The notes under the pieces were generated by a model. That model was given only the letters and a program-made list of their open reading frames with translations. It was not told where the DNA came from and searched no databases. From NCBI GenBank assembly GCA_004552385.1, contig SFOL01000004.1, positions 1 to 44,927 on the forward strand: a stretch of 44,927 nt of DNA, in the 5' to 3' direction. The translations under genes were made by a program, and so were the position numbers. Positions 1-7,502 of this stretch are shown one piece after another (positions within the stretch are counted from its first letter, which is position 1; every line of letters starts with the position of its first letter). The DNA is from Bacteroidales bacterium. Its GTDB lineage: Bacteria; Bacteroidota; Bacteroidia; Bacteroidales; Marinilabiliaceae.

Positions 1-1
1 C

Positions 2-1003
2 GACCTCTATCTTCAGAAGATAAAGGAGCTGGTAGACATGGGCTTCAGCAACTGCATAACCGTCTTGGACAGCATGAACGAGTTTGACAGGCTCACGGCG
101 GTGATGGACGGCAAGCACGTGAACATCGGCATACGCATGGCCATCGAAGAGGAGCCTCAGGCAGCGTATTACACAAGCCGCCTGGGCATAAGGCCGACCG
201 AGATCATCAAGTTCTACAATGAGAAGATCAAGGACAACCCGGCCGTCAGCCTCACCCTGTTCCACTTCTTCGTAGACTCAGGCATCAAAGACAACCTTTA
301 CTTCTGGGGCGTCTATCAGAAGGCCATAAGCCTCTACGCCGAGCTGAAAAAGCAGTGCGACACACTTCACATAATCGACCTCGGCGGTGGAATGCCCATC
401 CGCAGCAACCTCGCCTTCGAATACGACTACAAGTACATGGTCAACGAGCTCGTGCGCTCACTCAAAGAGGTTTGCCAGAACGAGGATATCGACGACCCCG
501 ACATCGTGACGGAATTCGGCAAATACACCGTCGGCGAGACCGGAGCGGTGATATTCAAAGTGGTCGAGGCCAAGAGGCAGAACGACACCGAGCTGTGGTA
601 TCTCATAGACAACAGCCTGATGACCACGATACCGGACAGCTGGGGCATAGCCGAAAAGTTCATACTGCTGCCCATCAACAAGTGGGACAAGCCCTACCAG
701 CGCATTAACATAGGCGGCATCACGTGCGACCACGCCGACTACTACAACACCGAGGACCTCAACCAGCAGGTGTTCATGCCCATCGTGGAGCCGGACGACC
801 CCGAGCCTCTGTACATAGGGTTCTTCCACACAGGCGCATATCAGGACTCCATAAGCGGATATGGCGGCATCAAGCACTGCTTGATTCCGAGCCCGAAGCA
901 CGTGGTCATAGACCGCGATGAGAACGGGCAGATAAAGGACTACCTGTTCAACGAAGAGCAGCGGCCGGAGGACATGCTCCGCATATTGGGCTACAACAAA
1001 TAA
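2..1003 (+). CDS. speA: Biosynthetic arginine decarboxylase, 3' part (5' end outside window)
   Basis: PLP-dependent (fold type III) decarboxylase converting arginine to agmatine, the first step of polyamine synthesis from arginine. The frame is open from base 2, upstream of the first ATG at 38, so the gene enters from the left and only about the C-terminal half is present. Visible are the glycine-rich phosphate-binding segment LGGGMPI (near base 380), a long beta-domain, and the HTGAYQ...SGYGG block near the C-terminus that is typical of SpeA-type enzymes. The stop is TAA at 1001-1003. A kinase gene follows 12 bases later on the same strand. Diaminopimelate decarboxylase is a distant alternative, but the C-terminal block favours SpeA. 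Confidence 0.88.
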   Translation, partial: DLYLQKIKELVDMGFSNCITVLDSMNEFDRLTAVMDGKHVNIGIRMAIEEEPQAAYYTSRLGIRPTEIIKFYNEKIKDNPAVSLTLFHFFVDSGIKDNLYFWGVYQKAISLYAELKKQCDTLHIIDLGGGMPIRSNLAFEYDYKYMVNELVRSLKEVCQNEDIDDPDIVTEFGKYTVGETGAVIFKVVEAKRQNDTELWYLIDNSLMTTIPDSWGIAEKFILLPINKWDKPYQRINIGGITCDHADYYNTEDLNQQVFMPIVEPDDPEPLYIGFFHTGAYQDSISGYGGIKHCLIPSPKHVVIDRDENGQIKDYLFNEEQRPEDMLRILGYNK

Positions 1004-1015
1004 GACGACCGGGGC

Positions 1016-1954
1016 ATGGGCGACGTCAAGACACTCCACGGAGCCGCCGGGACATACACGGTGGATGGCAACATGGGACGCGGCACGAAGTTTGGCGGCG
1101 TCATGACCGGAAGAGACTCTGAGGGGCGGCGAGTCACCATAAAAGCCCTGGACCGTAGCCGTGAGGGGCTGAGCGAGGTCATAGACCGCGTGCGCGGCAT
1201 GGACAGAAGGGACGTGGCGCACGTGACGGACTTCTTCACGGGAGACGACGGGCGGGACTACGTGGTGCGCGAGATGGTTGAGGGGACCGACCTCAAGAGC
1301 ATATACGCCGACAAAAAGATATATGGCAAGATTGACGAGAACAACTTCGTAAAGATGGGTTGCGCAGTCCTGAAGGCCCTGGAGGCTGTGCACTCGGCGG
1401 GAGTAATCCACAGAGACATAAAGCCATCCAACATAATCTTGCGACACGAAGCAGGCGCCGACGTGACGAAGTGCGACTTTGCGGACATCGCCCTGATAGA
1501 CTTCGAGCAGGGTCAACCCCACCCCGCTACGTCGTCGCAGCGGACGCAGTTCGCCTTGATATACTCGCCGCCTGAAATGCTGCTGAAGCACAACGAGCTG
1601 GTGGGGCCGCAGGCTGATCTCTTCGCTCTCGGGATAACGATTTTCCACCTCGTGATGGGCAAAACCCCTTATACCGACTGCAACCCCGAAGTCTTGATAA
1701 ACCTGCAGCTGACCTACCCGGTTAAGCAACCCGCACGCATGACAGACGAGCTGTTCGCCGTCTTGAGCCGCGCCACATACAAAGCATCATTCCGACTGCC
1801 TCCGCGCCGGCTAAGCTCCGAGGAGATTGAAGAGACCCTCAGAAAAGGCGTGAACGGGCGATACGCCTCGGCCGCCGAGATGCTCAAAGAGCTCGAGGCG
1901 GTGGGGCGTGCTCTGAAACCCGCCAACTGGTGGCAGCGGACATTCGGAGATTAA
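1016..1954 (+). CDS. Soluble Hanks-type serine/threonine protein kinase
   Basis: Complete 312-residue eukaryotic-like kinase. Seen in order: a glycine-rich loop (residues 21-28), VTIK with ATP-anchoring K43, the catalytic loop HRDIKPSN (D134, N139), a DFG position that reads DFE (D162-E164), SPPE in place of APE, and a subdomain IX stretch ADLFALGITIF. All catalytic residues are retained, so it should be active. There is no membrane segment and no PASTA, TPR or other sensor domain; after the C-lobe only a short Trp-containing tail remains. It lies 12 bases after speA and 27 before thyA, so it is probably cotranscribed with two metabolic enzymes. Its substrate cannot be read from sequence. Confidence 0.9.
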   Translation: MGDVKTLHGAAGTYTVDGNMGRGTKFGGVMTGRDSEGRRVTIKALDRSREGLSEVIDRVRGMDRRDVAHVTDFFTGDDGRDYVVREMVEGTDLKSIYADKKIYGKIDENNFVKMGCAVLKALEAVHSAGVIHRDIKPSNIILRHEAGADVTKCDFADIALIDFEQGQPHPATSSQRTQFALIYSPPEMLLKHNELVGPQADLFALGITIFHLVMGKTPYTDCNPEVLINLQLTYPVKQPARMTDELFAVLSRATYKASFRLPPRRLSSEEIEETLRKGVNGRYASAAEMLKELEAVGRALKPANWWQRTFGD

Positions 1955-1981
1955 GGCGCAGGCAAGAAAGAGATTCAGAAA

Positions 1982-2776
1982 ATGAGACAATACCTTGACC
2001 TCGCAAAGAGGATATTGACCGAGGGCAACAAGCGCGGAGACCGAACCGGCACGGGAACGATGAGCGTTTTCGGACATCAGATGACGTTCGACCTGTCAGA
2101 CGGTTTCCCTCTGCTGACCACGAAAAAGCTCCATACGAAATCAATAATATACGAGTTGCTGTGGTTCCTGCGTGGAGACACGAACGTGCACTACCTGCAG
2201 GAGAACGGCGTGAGGATATGGAACGAGTGGGCCGACGAGAACGGCGACCTCGGCCCCGTCTACGGCCATCAATGGCGGTCGTGGCCCACGCCCGACGGCG
2301 GAGCCATCGACCAGATAACGAACGTGGTGGAGATGATAAAGAGCAACCCGGAGAGCCGCCGCCTGATAGTATCGGCATGGAATGTGGCCGACATTGACCA
2401 AATGAAGCTTCCGCCATGCCACACGATGTTCCAATTCTACGTGGCTGACGGCAAACTGAGCTGCCAACTGTACCAACGCTCGGGCGACGTGTTTCTGGGC
2501 GTGCCGTTCAACATAGCGTCATACGCGCTGCTGACAATGATGGTGGCGCAGGTGTGCGGGCTTAAGCCGGGCAAGTTCGTCCATACGCTCGGAGATGCGC
2601 ACATATACCTCAACCACATAGAACAGATAAAACTGCAGCTGACCCGCGAGCCATACCCGTTGCCCACAATGAGGATCAACCCCGACGTGAAAGACATATT
2701 CGGCTTCAAATATGAGGACTTTGAGCTGGAGGACTACCAGTGCTGGCCCCATATAAAGGGCGAAGTGGCAGTGTAA
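1982..2776 (+). CDS. thyA: Thymidylate synthase
   Basis: Methylates dUMP to dTMP using methylenetetrahydrofolate, in the cytoplasm. The protein is 264 residues, the same length as the E. coli enzyme. The catalytic cysteine falls at C146 in LPPCHTMFQFYV. Further family signatures are RRLIVSAWN (phosphate-binding arginines), QRSGDVFLGVPFN and the C-terminal HIKGEVAV. ATG at 1982 sits 27 bases after the kinase stop. The dihydrofolate reductase gene often found next to thyA is not adjacent here. Thirteen of its 16 isoleucines use ATA, in sharp contrast to efp in this window. Confidence 0.97.
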   Translation: MRQYLDLAKRILTEGNKRGDRTGTGTMSVFGHQMTFDLSDGFPLLTTKKLHTKSIIYELLWFLRGDTNVHYLQENGVRIWNEWADENGDLGPVYGHQWRSWPTPDGGAIDQITNVVEMIKSNPESRRLIVSAWNVADIDQMKLPPCHTMFQFYVADGKLSCQLYQRSGDVFLGVPFNIASYALLTMMVAQVCGLKPGKFVHTLGDAHIYLNHIEQIKLQLTREPYPLPTMRINPDVKDIFGFKYEDFELEDYQCWPHIKGEVAV

Positions 2777-2827
2777 GGCGGCAACTGGAAAACAGGGTTA
2801 TAAGAGAGGCAAAAACAAGCAAACAAG

Positions 2828-3989
2828 ATGAAGACGAAAATAGGAGACACCGTACGCTTCCTGAACCAGGAGGGCGGCGGTAAAGTGGCAAGGATAGACG
2901 GCCACACAGTCTACGTAGAAGACGAGGACGGATTCCAGATACCAGTGTTAGACAGCGGCATAGTGGTCATAGACGATGCCGAAGTCAAGATGCAAGGCGA
3001 CGCGTACAGCAGGTCGGCCAGGAACGCCCAAAAGTCCGGCAACCAGGCGGCCCATAGGCAGACCAAAAGCAGCCTGCCCGAGGGCAGCAGCTGGCGCGAG
3101 AGGATAAAGGCGGACGAGGAGGAAGAGGACGACGAGGAGGAGACCGAGGTAATCCTGCCCGCCACGAGGCCAGCTTCGGCGCAGAAAAAAGACGAGACCC
3201 CGAAAGCGCCCAAATACACATTTGACGCCGACGCGACCGACGACAACGACCCGCACTTCTACGTAGCCCTGACCCGCACCGACGGCGGAAACACGGGCAC
3301 ACTGGACATCCACGTAGTCAACGACTCGAACTACTTCAGCAGCTACGCCATAATGCGCACCGACGGCAAAGGGCAGTCAACACTCATGGCCGCCTCGACC
3401 ATAGAGCCGAACTATGCAGGTCGACGGGCAGACGTGGACAGTGCAGCTCATCATGTACAAGAAGATACGCAGCTTCGCGCCGCAGCCGGTCTACAACGTC
3501 GAAATAAAGCCCAAGGGCGTCAAAATGTTACGAGACGGCAGCTTCACGGACAACGACTTCTTCGACTGCAAGGCCCTCCTCATGCCCGTGATAAAAGACG
3601 AGTTCGCCGTAAAGCTTGAGCAGCTCACAGACAAGGAGATAGCCAAGGGTTCAAACAGCGGGAGGCATGTCGAGCCGGTAAAGGTGTCAAAGCCCAGCCG
3701 CTCAACGGACTTGATGGAGGTGGATCTGCACATAGACAGCCTGCTGTCCGACACGCGCGGGCTGGACAACAAGGACATGCTTGAGGTTCAGATGAAGCAC
3801 GTCCGCACCATAATGGAGCAAAATTGCCGTACGCAGGGTCTGCGCATAGTCTTCATCCACGGAGTGGGCGCAGGCGTGCTGAAAGGCGAGTTGCGCAGAT
3901 TCCTTGAGCGCAAATACCCGAAATGCCCATATCAGGACGCCTCGTTCCGCGAATATGGCTTTGGAGCCACAATGGTCACCATAGGTTAG
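2828..3989 (+). pseudogene. DUF2027 and Smr-domain protein, interrupted by a frameshift near base 3413
   Basis: Two overlapping frames together give one Bacteroidetes DUF2027-Smr protein. The first frame (from 2828) carries the N-terminal DUF2027 region, an acidic linker rich in Glu/Asp, and the start of the central beta-domain up to IEPNY. From about 3414 the homologous sequence continues in the +1-shifted frame (MQVDGQTW onward to 3989). That part ends in an Smr domain with DLHI and HGVGAGVLK (HGxGxG), which in relatives is a DNA- or RNA-binding or nicking module. After the junction the first frame gives low-complexity Arg-rich sequence, as expected of an off-frame read. Skipping one base (or restoring two) rejoins the halves. 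It may be a real mutation or a sequencing or assembly error. A separate downstream gene is unlikely, because no ribosome-binding site precedes 3414. Confidence 0.8.
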
Positions 3990-4013
3990 AGAGTAAAAAA
4001 GGGATAAGTAAGC

Positions 4014-4058
4014 CGCCCCGCCTGAAGACAGAACGCATCTTCGGCGGGGCGGATTTAT
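4014..4058 (+). terminator. Hairpin terminator after the DUF2027-Smr gene
   Basis: Arms CCGCCCCGCCTGAAGA (4014-4029, less its last base) and TCTTCGGCGGGGCGG (4038-4052) pair with one bulge around a short loop, followed by an AT-rich tail. It lies at a convergent junction with the kduI gene. Confidence 0.75.
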
Positions 4059-4091
4059 ATTGCAATGACGGGGCGTATGGCTTGAACGAAT

Positions 4092-4125
4092 AAAAAAAAC
4101 TCGCACGGCGACGACACCATGCGAG
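4092..4125 (-). terminator. Hairpin terminator after kduI (minus strand)
   Basis: CTCGCA (4100-4105) pairs with TGCGAG (4120-4125). Read on the minus strand, the hairpin is followed by a run of eight T (plus-strand A run at 4092-4099), as expected for an intrinsic terminator of the leftward gatC-kduI unit. Confidence 0.7.
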
Positions 4126-4148
4126 CGAGAAAAATGGGGGGAGAGGGC

Positions 4149-5105
4149 CTACCTCATGTCCACATACTTGATCTCATCCTTGTCTGAGTACATGAGATTC
4201 TCACCACCCATACCCCAGATGAAGGTGTAGTTCTTTGTACCTGCCGCGGCGTGGATGCTCCACTCGGGCGAAGTTATGGCCTGCTCATTGTGGAGCCATA
4301 CGAGACGCTCCTGCTGAGGCTCGCCCATGAGGTGGCAGATGGCGTGTCCCTCGGGGAGATCGAAATAGAAATAAGCCTCCATGCGGCGCGTGTGAGTGTG
4401 GGCGGGCATAGTGTTCCAAACGCTGCCAGGCATGAGCTCAGTCATGCCCATCTGGAGCTGATTGGTGCCACCGTCTTTAACCTGCTCGAGCACCTTCTTG
4501 GTAATCATGTGGTTGCAGTAGCGGTCGTTGCTATCCTCGGGCTTACCGTAGTGGTCGGTGATGCCGAGGGTGAACTTCTTCTTGTTCTTCTCGAACTTCT
4601 TCTTGTCGAGGGTTATGACCTGCGTGACGAACTGCTTATAGGCGGGCGCCGAGTTGATGTAGAACTTGGCCGGCTTGGTTGCATCTTTGCTCTTGAAAAT
4701 CACATCTTTGTGTCCGCAACCGACATATATGGCGTCTTTGTGGTCGAGATCGTAGTCGACACCGTCAACCGAGACGACGCCGTCGCCGCCCACATTAATG
4801 ACGCCAAGCTCGCGCCTCTCAAGGAAATAGGTTATCTCGGGACCGAGCTCACGGAATGTCTCGAGCTTAAGGGCCTTTGATACAGGCATTGCTCCACCAT
4901 AGATAAGTCGGTCATAAAGGGTATAAGTGAGGTTGATCTCGTCAGGAGACATGACCTTTTCCATCATAAAACGCTCACGGAGCTTCTCTGTGTCGTAGTG
5001 TTTGACGTCGTCAGGGTGGCAAGCCGTCTGAACTTTGCAGTTCTGCTGTGCAAAAACAGAGACCGACAGGGCGGCAAAAGCTGCCAGGGTTAGAATACTC
5101 TTCAT
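4149..5105 (-). CDS. kduI: 5-dehydro-4-deoxy-D-glucuronate isomerase with predicted signal peptide
   Basis: KduI family isomerase of the uronate (pectin and glycosaminoglycan breakdown product) pathway, converting 5-keto-4-deoxyuronate to 2,5-diketo-3-deoxygluconate. Family marks: HPDDVKHYDTEKLRERF (residues 30-46), YDRLIYGGAMP, ERRELGVINVGG, and the cupin metal site HTHTRRME (H236, H238, E243) with H285. The protein is 318 residues; typical KduI is about 280. The excess is a leader of about 19 residues with Lys2, a hydrophobic core and a V-F-A|Q type signal-peptidase I site, fused directly to the conserved N-terminus. No other Met lies between leader and core, so this start appears genuine. 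It is 50 bases downstream of the permease gene and likely cotranscribed with it. A periplasmic location is inferred. Confidence 0.9.
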   Translation of the reverse strand: MKSILTLAAFAALSVSVFAQQNCKVQTACHPDDVKHYDTEKLRERFMMEKVMSPDEINLTYTLYDRLIYGGAMPVSKALKLETFRELGPEITYFLERRELGVINVGGDGVVSVDGVDYDLDHKDAIYVGCGHKDVIFKSKDATKPAKFYINSAPAYKQFVTQVITLDKKKFEKNKKKFTLGITDHYGKPEDSNDRYCNHMITKKVLEQVKDGGTNQLQMGMTELMPGSVWNTMPAHTHTRRMEAYFYFDLPEGHAICHLMGEPQQERLVWLHNEQAITSPEWSIHAAAGTKNYTFIWGMGGENLMYSDKDEIKYVDMR

Positions 5106-5155
5106 TTTTGGTATACTTTATGAGTTGTCACAATATTCAAATAATCGAGCGCATG

Positions 5156-6535
5156 TCACTTGCCACTCTTTATGCGGCACCTGTTCCACACGATCATGGC
5201 CAGAGCGGCGGCTGAAAGCGATACGACGCCGGCCACAGAGCCGAGGAAGCGCATGGCGGCGTAGATTGCCGTGGCGAGAGGAGACGAGCAGAAGTCAAGC
5301 GAACCGGCGAGAAAACCATCGGGCACGGCCACAGCCTTGTCTTGCGTATTGGCATATACGTCAGACGCAGCCATTGAGAAGTCGGGAGCCATGAGCGTCA
5401 CGAAGTAGAGGCCGAGCACCATTACGACAAGGCCGACGATGAAACTGCGCAAGACATTGCCCCGAGTGAAAGGCAGCACCATGACGAAGACATAGAACAT
5501 CCCCGCAAGACTGGCAAGCGGAAGGAACTGATTGCCAGGGAGCGCCACAGCGAGCACAAGGGTCACCGGGATGAGCAGGAGGCTGACGACAAGAGTTGTC
5601 GGGTGGCCTATGACGAGAGCGGGGCTCATGCCAATGTAAAGCTCCTTGTCCGCGCCGAACTTCTTAGCCACGAGAGCGCGGGTGGCTTCGGAGATGGGCT
5701 TGAGGCCCTCAATGAAAAGGCTCGTGATACGCGGTATGAGTTCCATGACGGCACCCATCTTTATGCCGAGGCCGAGTGTCGACGGGATGTTATCGACAAG
5801 TTCGGCGGAGTCTTTGCAAGCGAGGCATCCGATAATAATGCCGATGATGACGCCAAGGAAGAGCGGCTCGCCAAAGAGCCCGAACTTCTTCTTCATGCCC
5901 TCGGAGTCGATATTAACCTTGTTAATTCCCGGCACATAGTCGAGCCCCTTGTTGACAGCCAACGCGAAAGGCATGAAGCCTTGGCAGAAAGGCTGAGGGA
6001 TACTGATGCCCTCCATTCCGGGATAGAAATGCTGAAACTTCTTGGCGGTCATGTCGGCAAGGACGAGGGTTACAACATAGCAAACGATTGCTGCAAAAAA
6101 ACCGAGCCCGACGCTGCCAGTCATGAAGTAGACCACGGCGCCAATAAAAGCGAAATGCCAATAGTTCCACAGGTCAATATTCACAGTGCGAGTGCACCCC
6201 AGGAGGAGGAGAAGCAAGTTGACACCAAGACAGACGGGGATGATAAACGAACCGACAAGCGTATTGTAAGCTACAGACGCCGCTGCGGGCCACCCCATGT
6301 CAAACACCTGCAACTCAAGCCCGTAAATATCAGTCACCTTTGCAAGCGCCGGACCGAGACTGCTCGTGAGCAACGCCGTGACGATGCTAAGGCCTACAAA
6401 ACCGACACCGACATAAAGACCGCTCTTAAGAGCCTTTGAAAAATTGATGCCTATACAAACACCGAGGATTGTGAAGATCACAGGCATCATGACGGCAGCG
6501 CCGAGACCTATGATATAGGAGAAAAAACTTTCCAT
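5156..6535 (-). CDS. gatC: PTS galactitol-type EIIC permease (GatC family), orphan
   Basis: A 459-residue polytopic membrane protein with about 11-12 hydrophobic segments. It matches the GatC-type EIIC permeases of the sugar phosphotransferase system: N-terminal FFSYIIGLGAAVMMPVIFTI, central PGINKVNIDSEGMKKKFGLF, GEPLFLGVIIGIIIG, and the loop IGHPTT before another long hydrophobic stretch. In classical systems EIIC works with EIIA and EIIB phosphocarriers; none is encoded next to it. It is the first gene of a leftward unit with kduI, suggesting uptake of a uronate-type or related sugar by a mechanism that may not use phosphotransfer. The substrate is inferred only from the neighbour. Confidence 0.82.
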   Translation of the reverse strand: MESFFSYIIGLGAAVMMPVIFTILGVCIGINFSKALKSGLYVGVGFVGLSIVTALLTSSLGPALAKVTDIYGLELQVFDMGWPAAASVAYNTLVGSFIIPVCLGVNLLLLLLGCTRTVNIDLWNYWHFAFIGAVVYFMTGSVGLGFFAAIVCYVVTLVLADMTAKKFQHFYPGMEGISIPQPFCQGFMPFALAVNKGLDYVPGINKVNIDSEGMKKKFGLFGEPLFLGVIIGIIIGCLACKDSAELVDNIPSTLGLGIKMGAVMELIPRITSLFIEGLKPISEATRALVAKKFGADKELYIGMSPALVIGHPTTLVVSLLLIPVTLVLAVALPGNQFLPLASLAGMFYVFVMVLPFTRGNVLRSFIVGLVVMVLGLYFVTLMAPDFSMAASDVYANTQDKAVAVPDGFLAGSLDFCSSPLATAIYAAMRFLGSVAGVVSLSAAALAMIVWNRCRIKSGK

Positions 6536-6566
6536 GGGAGAAGTGTGGTATAAGATGATGAGTGCG

Positions 6567-6593
6567 CAAATTTAACAATTTTTCTTATACAAA
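6567..6593 (-). promoter_or_regulatory. Possible promoter of the gatC-kduI unit
   Basis: On the minus strand TAAATTTG (plus 6567-6574) matches the Bacteroidetes -7 form TAnnTTTG and lies 31 bases upstream of the gatC ATG. TTTG at 6590-6593 could be the -33 box, but the 15-base spacing is shorter than usual. A second TAnnTTTG match (TACGTTTG) overlaps at 6590-6597. Confidence 0.4.
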
Positions 6594-6677
6594 CGTATGC
6601 ACAAGGAATTAAAATTACGTAGTTAAAACGGAGAAGGGAATAGAATCGATGGACTAAGTGGCGAAAAGAGCGACGGG

Positions 6678-6687
6678 GTGTTAACAC
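6678..6687. promoter_or_regulatory. Perfect 10-bp palindrome in the gatC/efp divergent region
   Basis: GTGTTAACAC is fully self-complementary and lies midway between the two divergent genes. It could be half of an operator. It is short enough to be chance, and no second copy was seen nearby. Confidence 0.2.
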
Positions 6688-6747
6688 AAAACGTCGAGTG
6701 GCTAAATAAATAGCTATGGCAAATGCCGATTTCTCGTTTTGATTTTA

Positions 6748-6755
6748 TAGTTTTG
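6748..6755 (+). promoter_or_regulatory. -7 box of the efp promoter
   Basis: TAGTTTTG fits TAnnTTTG exactly. It places transcription start near 6762 and a leader of about 35 bases before the efp ATG. No good TTTG is present at the -33 spacing. Confidence 0.5.
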
Positions 6756-6796
6756 CAAGTGAACTTGTAAAATACTACTCAGAGTAAACATAAAAT

Positions 6797-7363
6797 ATGG
6801 CAACTACTGCAGATTTCCGCAACGGCATGTGCATCGAGTACAACAACCAGTTGTACTTCATCGTTGAGTTCCTCCACGTCAAGCCTGGCAAAGGCCCGGC
6901 TTTCGTCCGCACCAAGCTCAAGAACGTCAAGACCGGCAAGGTCATCGACAACACGTTCAACTCGGGCGTCAAGGTGAACGAGGCGCGCGTGGAGCACCGT
7001 CAGTACCAGTACACCTACAAGGACACCACTGGCTACCACCTGATGAACACAGAGACCTATGAGGAGATCATCCTCGACGAGACCCAGATTCCCAACGCCG
7101 ACCTTATGAAGGAGGGCGAGAACATCCAGGTCCTCGTCCATGCTGAGACCGAGACGGTCCTGACCGCCGAGCTTCCCGTCAACATGGTGTTCGAAATCAC
7201 CTACACCGAGCCGGGTGTCCGCGGCGACACGTCTTCAACGACCTCTCTGAAGCCTGCCACCATTGAGACCGGCGCAACCATCATGGTTCCCCTCTTCGTC
7301 AGCACAGGCGACAAGATCAAGGTTGACACGCGCGACCGTTCATACGTAGAGCGCGTGAAGTAA
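6797..7363 (+). CDS. efp: Translation elongation factor P
   Basis: EF-P binds between the P and E sites of ribosomes stalled at polyproline and promotes peptide bond formation. The protein is 188 residues, the normal length, with the three-domain plan: KOW-like N-terminus, central OB fold and C-terminal OB fold ending VDTRDRSYVERVK. The domain I tip reads HVKPGKGPAF; its lysine K32 corresponds to the residue modified in other bacteria. No modifying enzyme gene is nearby. Codon use is that of a highly expressed gene: its 11 isoleucines use ATC nine times, ATT twice and ATA never, unlike most genes here. It is monocistronic, with a terminator 58 bases downstream. Confidence 0.97.
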   Translation: MATTADFRNGMCIEYNNQLYFIVEFLHVKPGKGPAFVRTKLKNVKTGKVIDNTFNSGVKVNEARVEHRQYQYTYKDTTGYHLMNTETYEEIILDETQIPNADLMKEGENIQVLVHAETETVLTAELPVNMVFEITYTEPGVRGDTSSTTSLKPATIETGATIMVPLFVSTGDKIKVDTRDRSYVERVK

Positions 7364-7420
7364 TCACGGCGAGGCTTCGCAGGAGGCTCCCGCCTCAATA
7401 TTTGGAAGAACAAACATAAA

Positions 7421-7462
7421 GGCCGCGGGGCAAGTGTTAAGACACGACCCCGCGGCCTTTTG
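7421..7462 (+). terminator. Strong terminator after efp
   Basis: Perfect 10-bp stem GGCCGCGGGG (7421-7430) / CCCCGCGGCC (7448-7457) followed by TTTT. It separates efp from the downstream phosphatase operon. Confidence 0.85.
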
Positions 7463-7502
7463 GATTGTGCACAGTCAGAACAGCGAAACCACACAGGGTA
7501 AG

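Noticed and set aside
458..1729. 423-codon open frame on the minus strand
   Set aside because: Antisense to speA and the kinase, both with strong family motifs. The translation resembles no family; it is a by-product of GC-rich codon use.
3405..3420. Programmed +1 frameshift in the DUF2027-Smr gene
   Set aside because: No slippery codon, internal Shine-Dalgarno or downstream structure typical of programmed shifts was seen; mutation or sequence error is simpler.
7434..7502. Upstream GTG start for the SpoIIE-type phosphatase
   Set aside because: It would place the first codons inside the efp terminator hairpin; ATG 7503 fits better.
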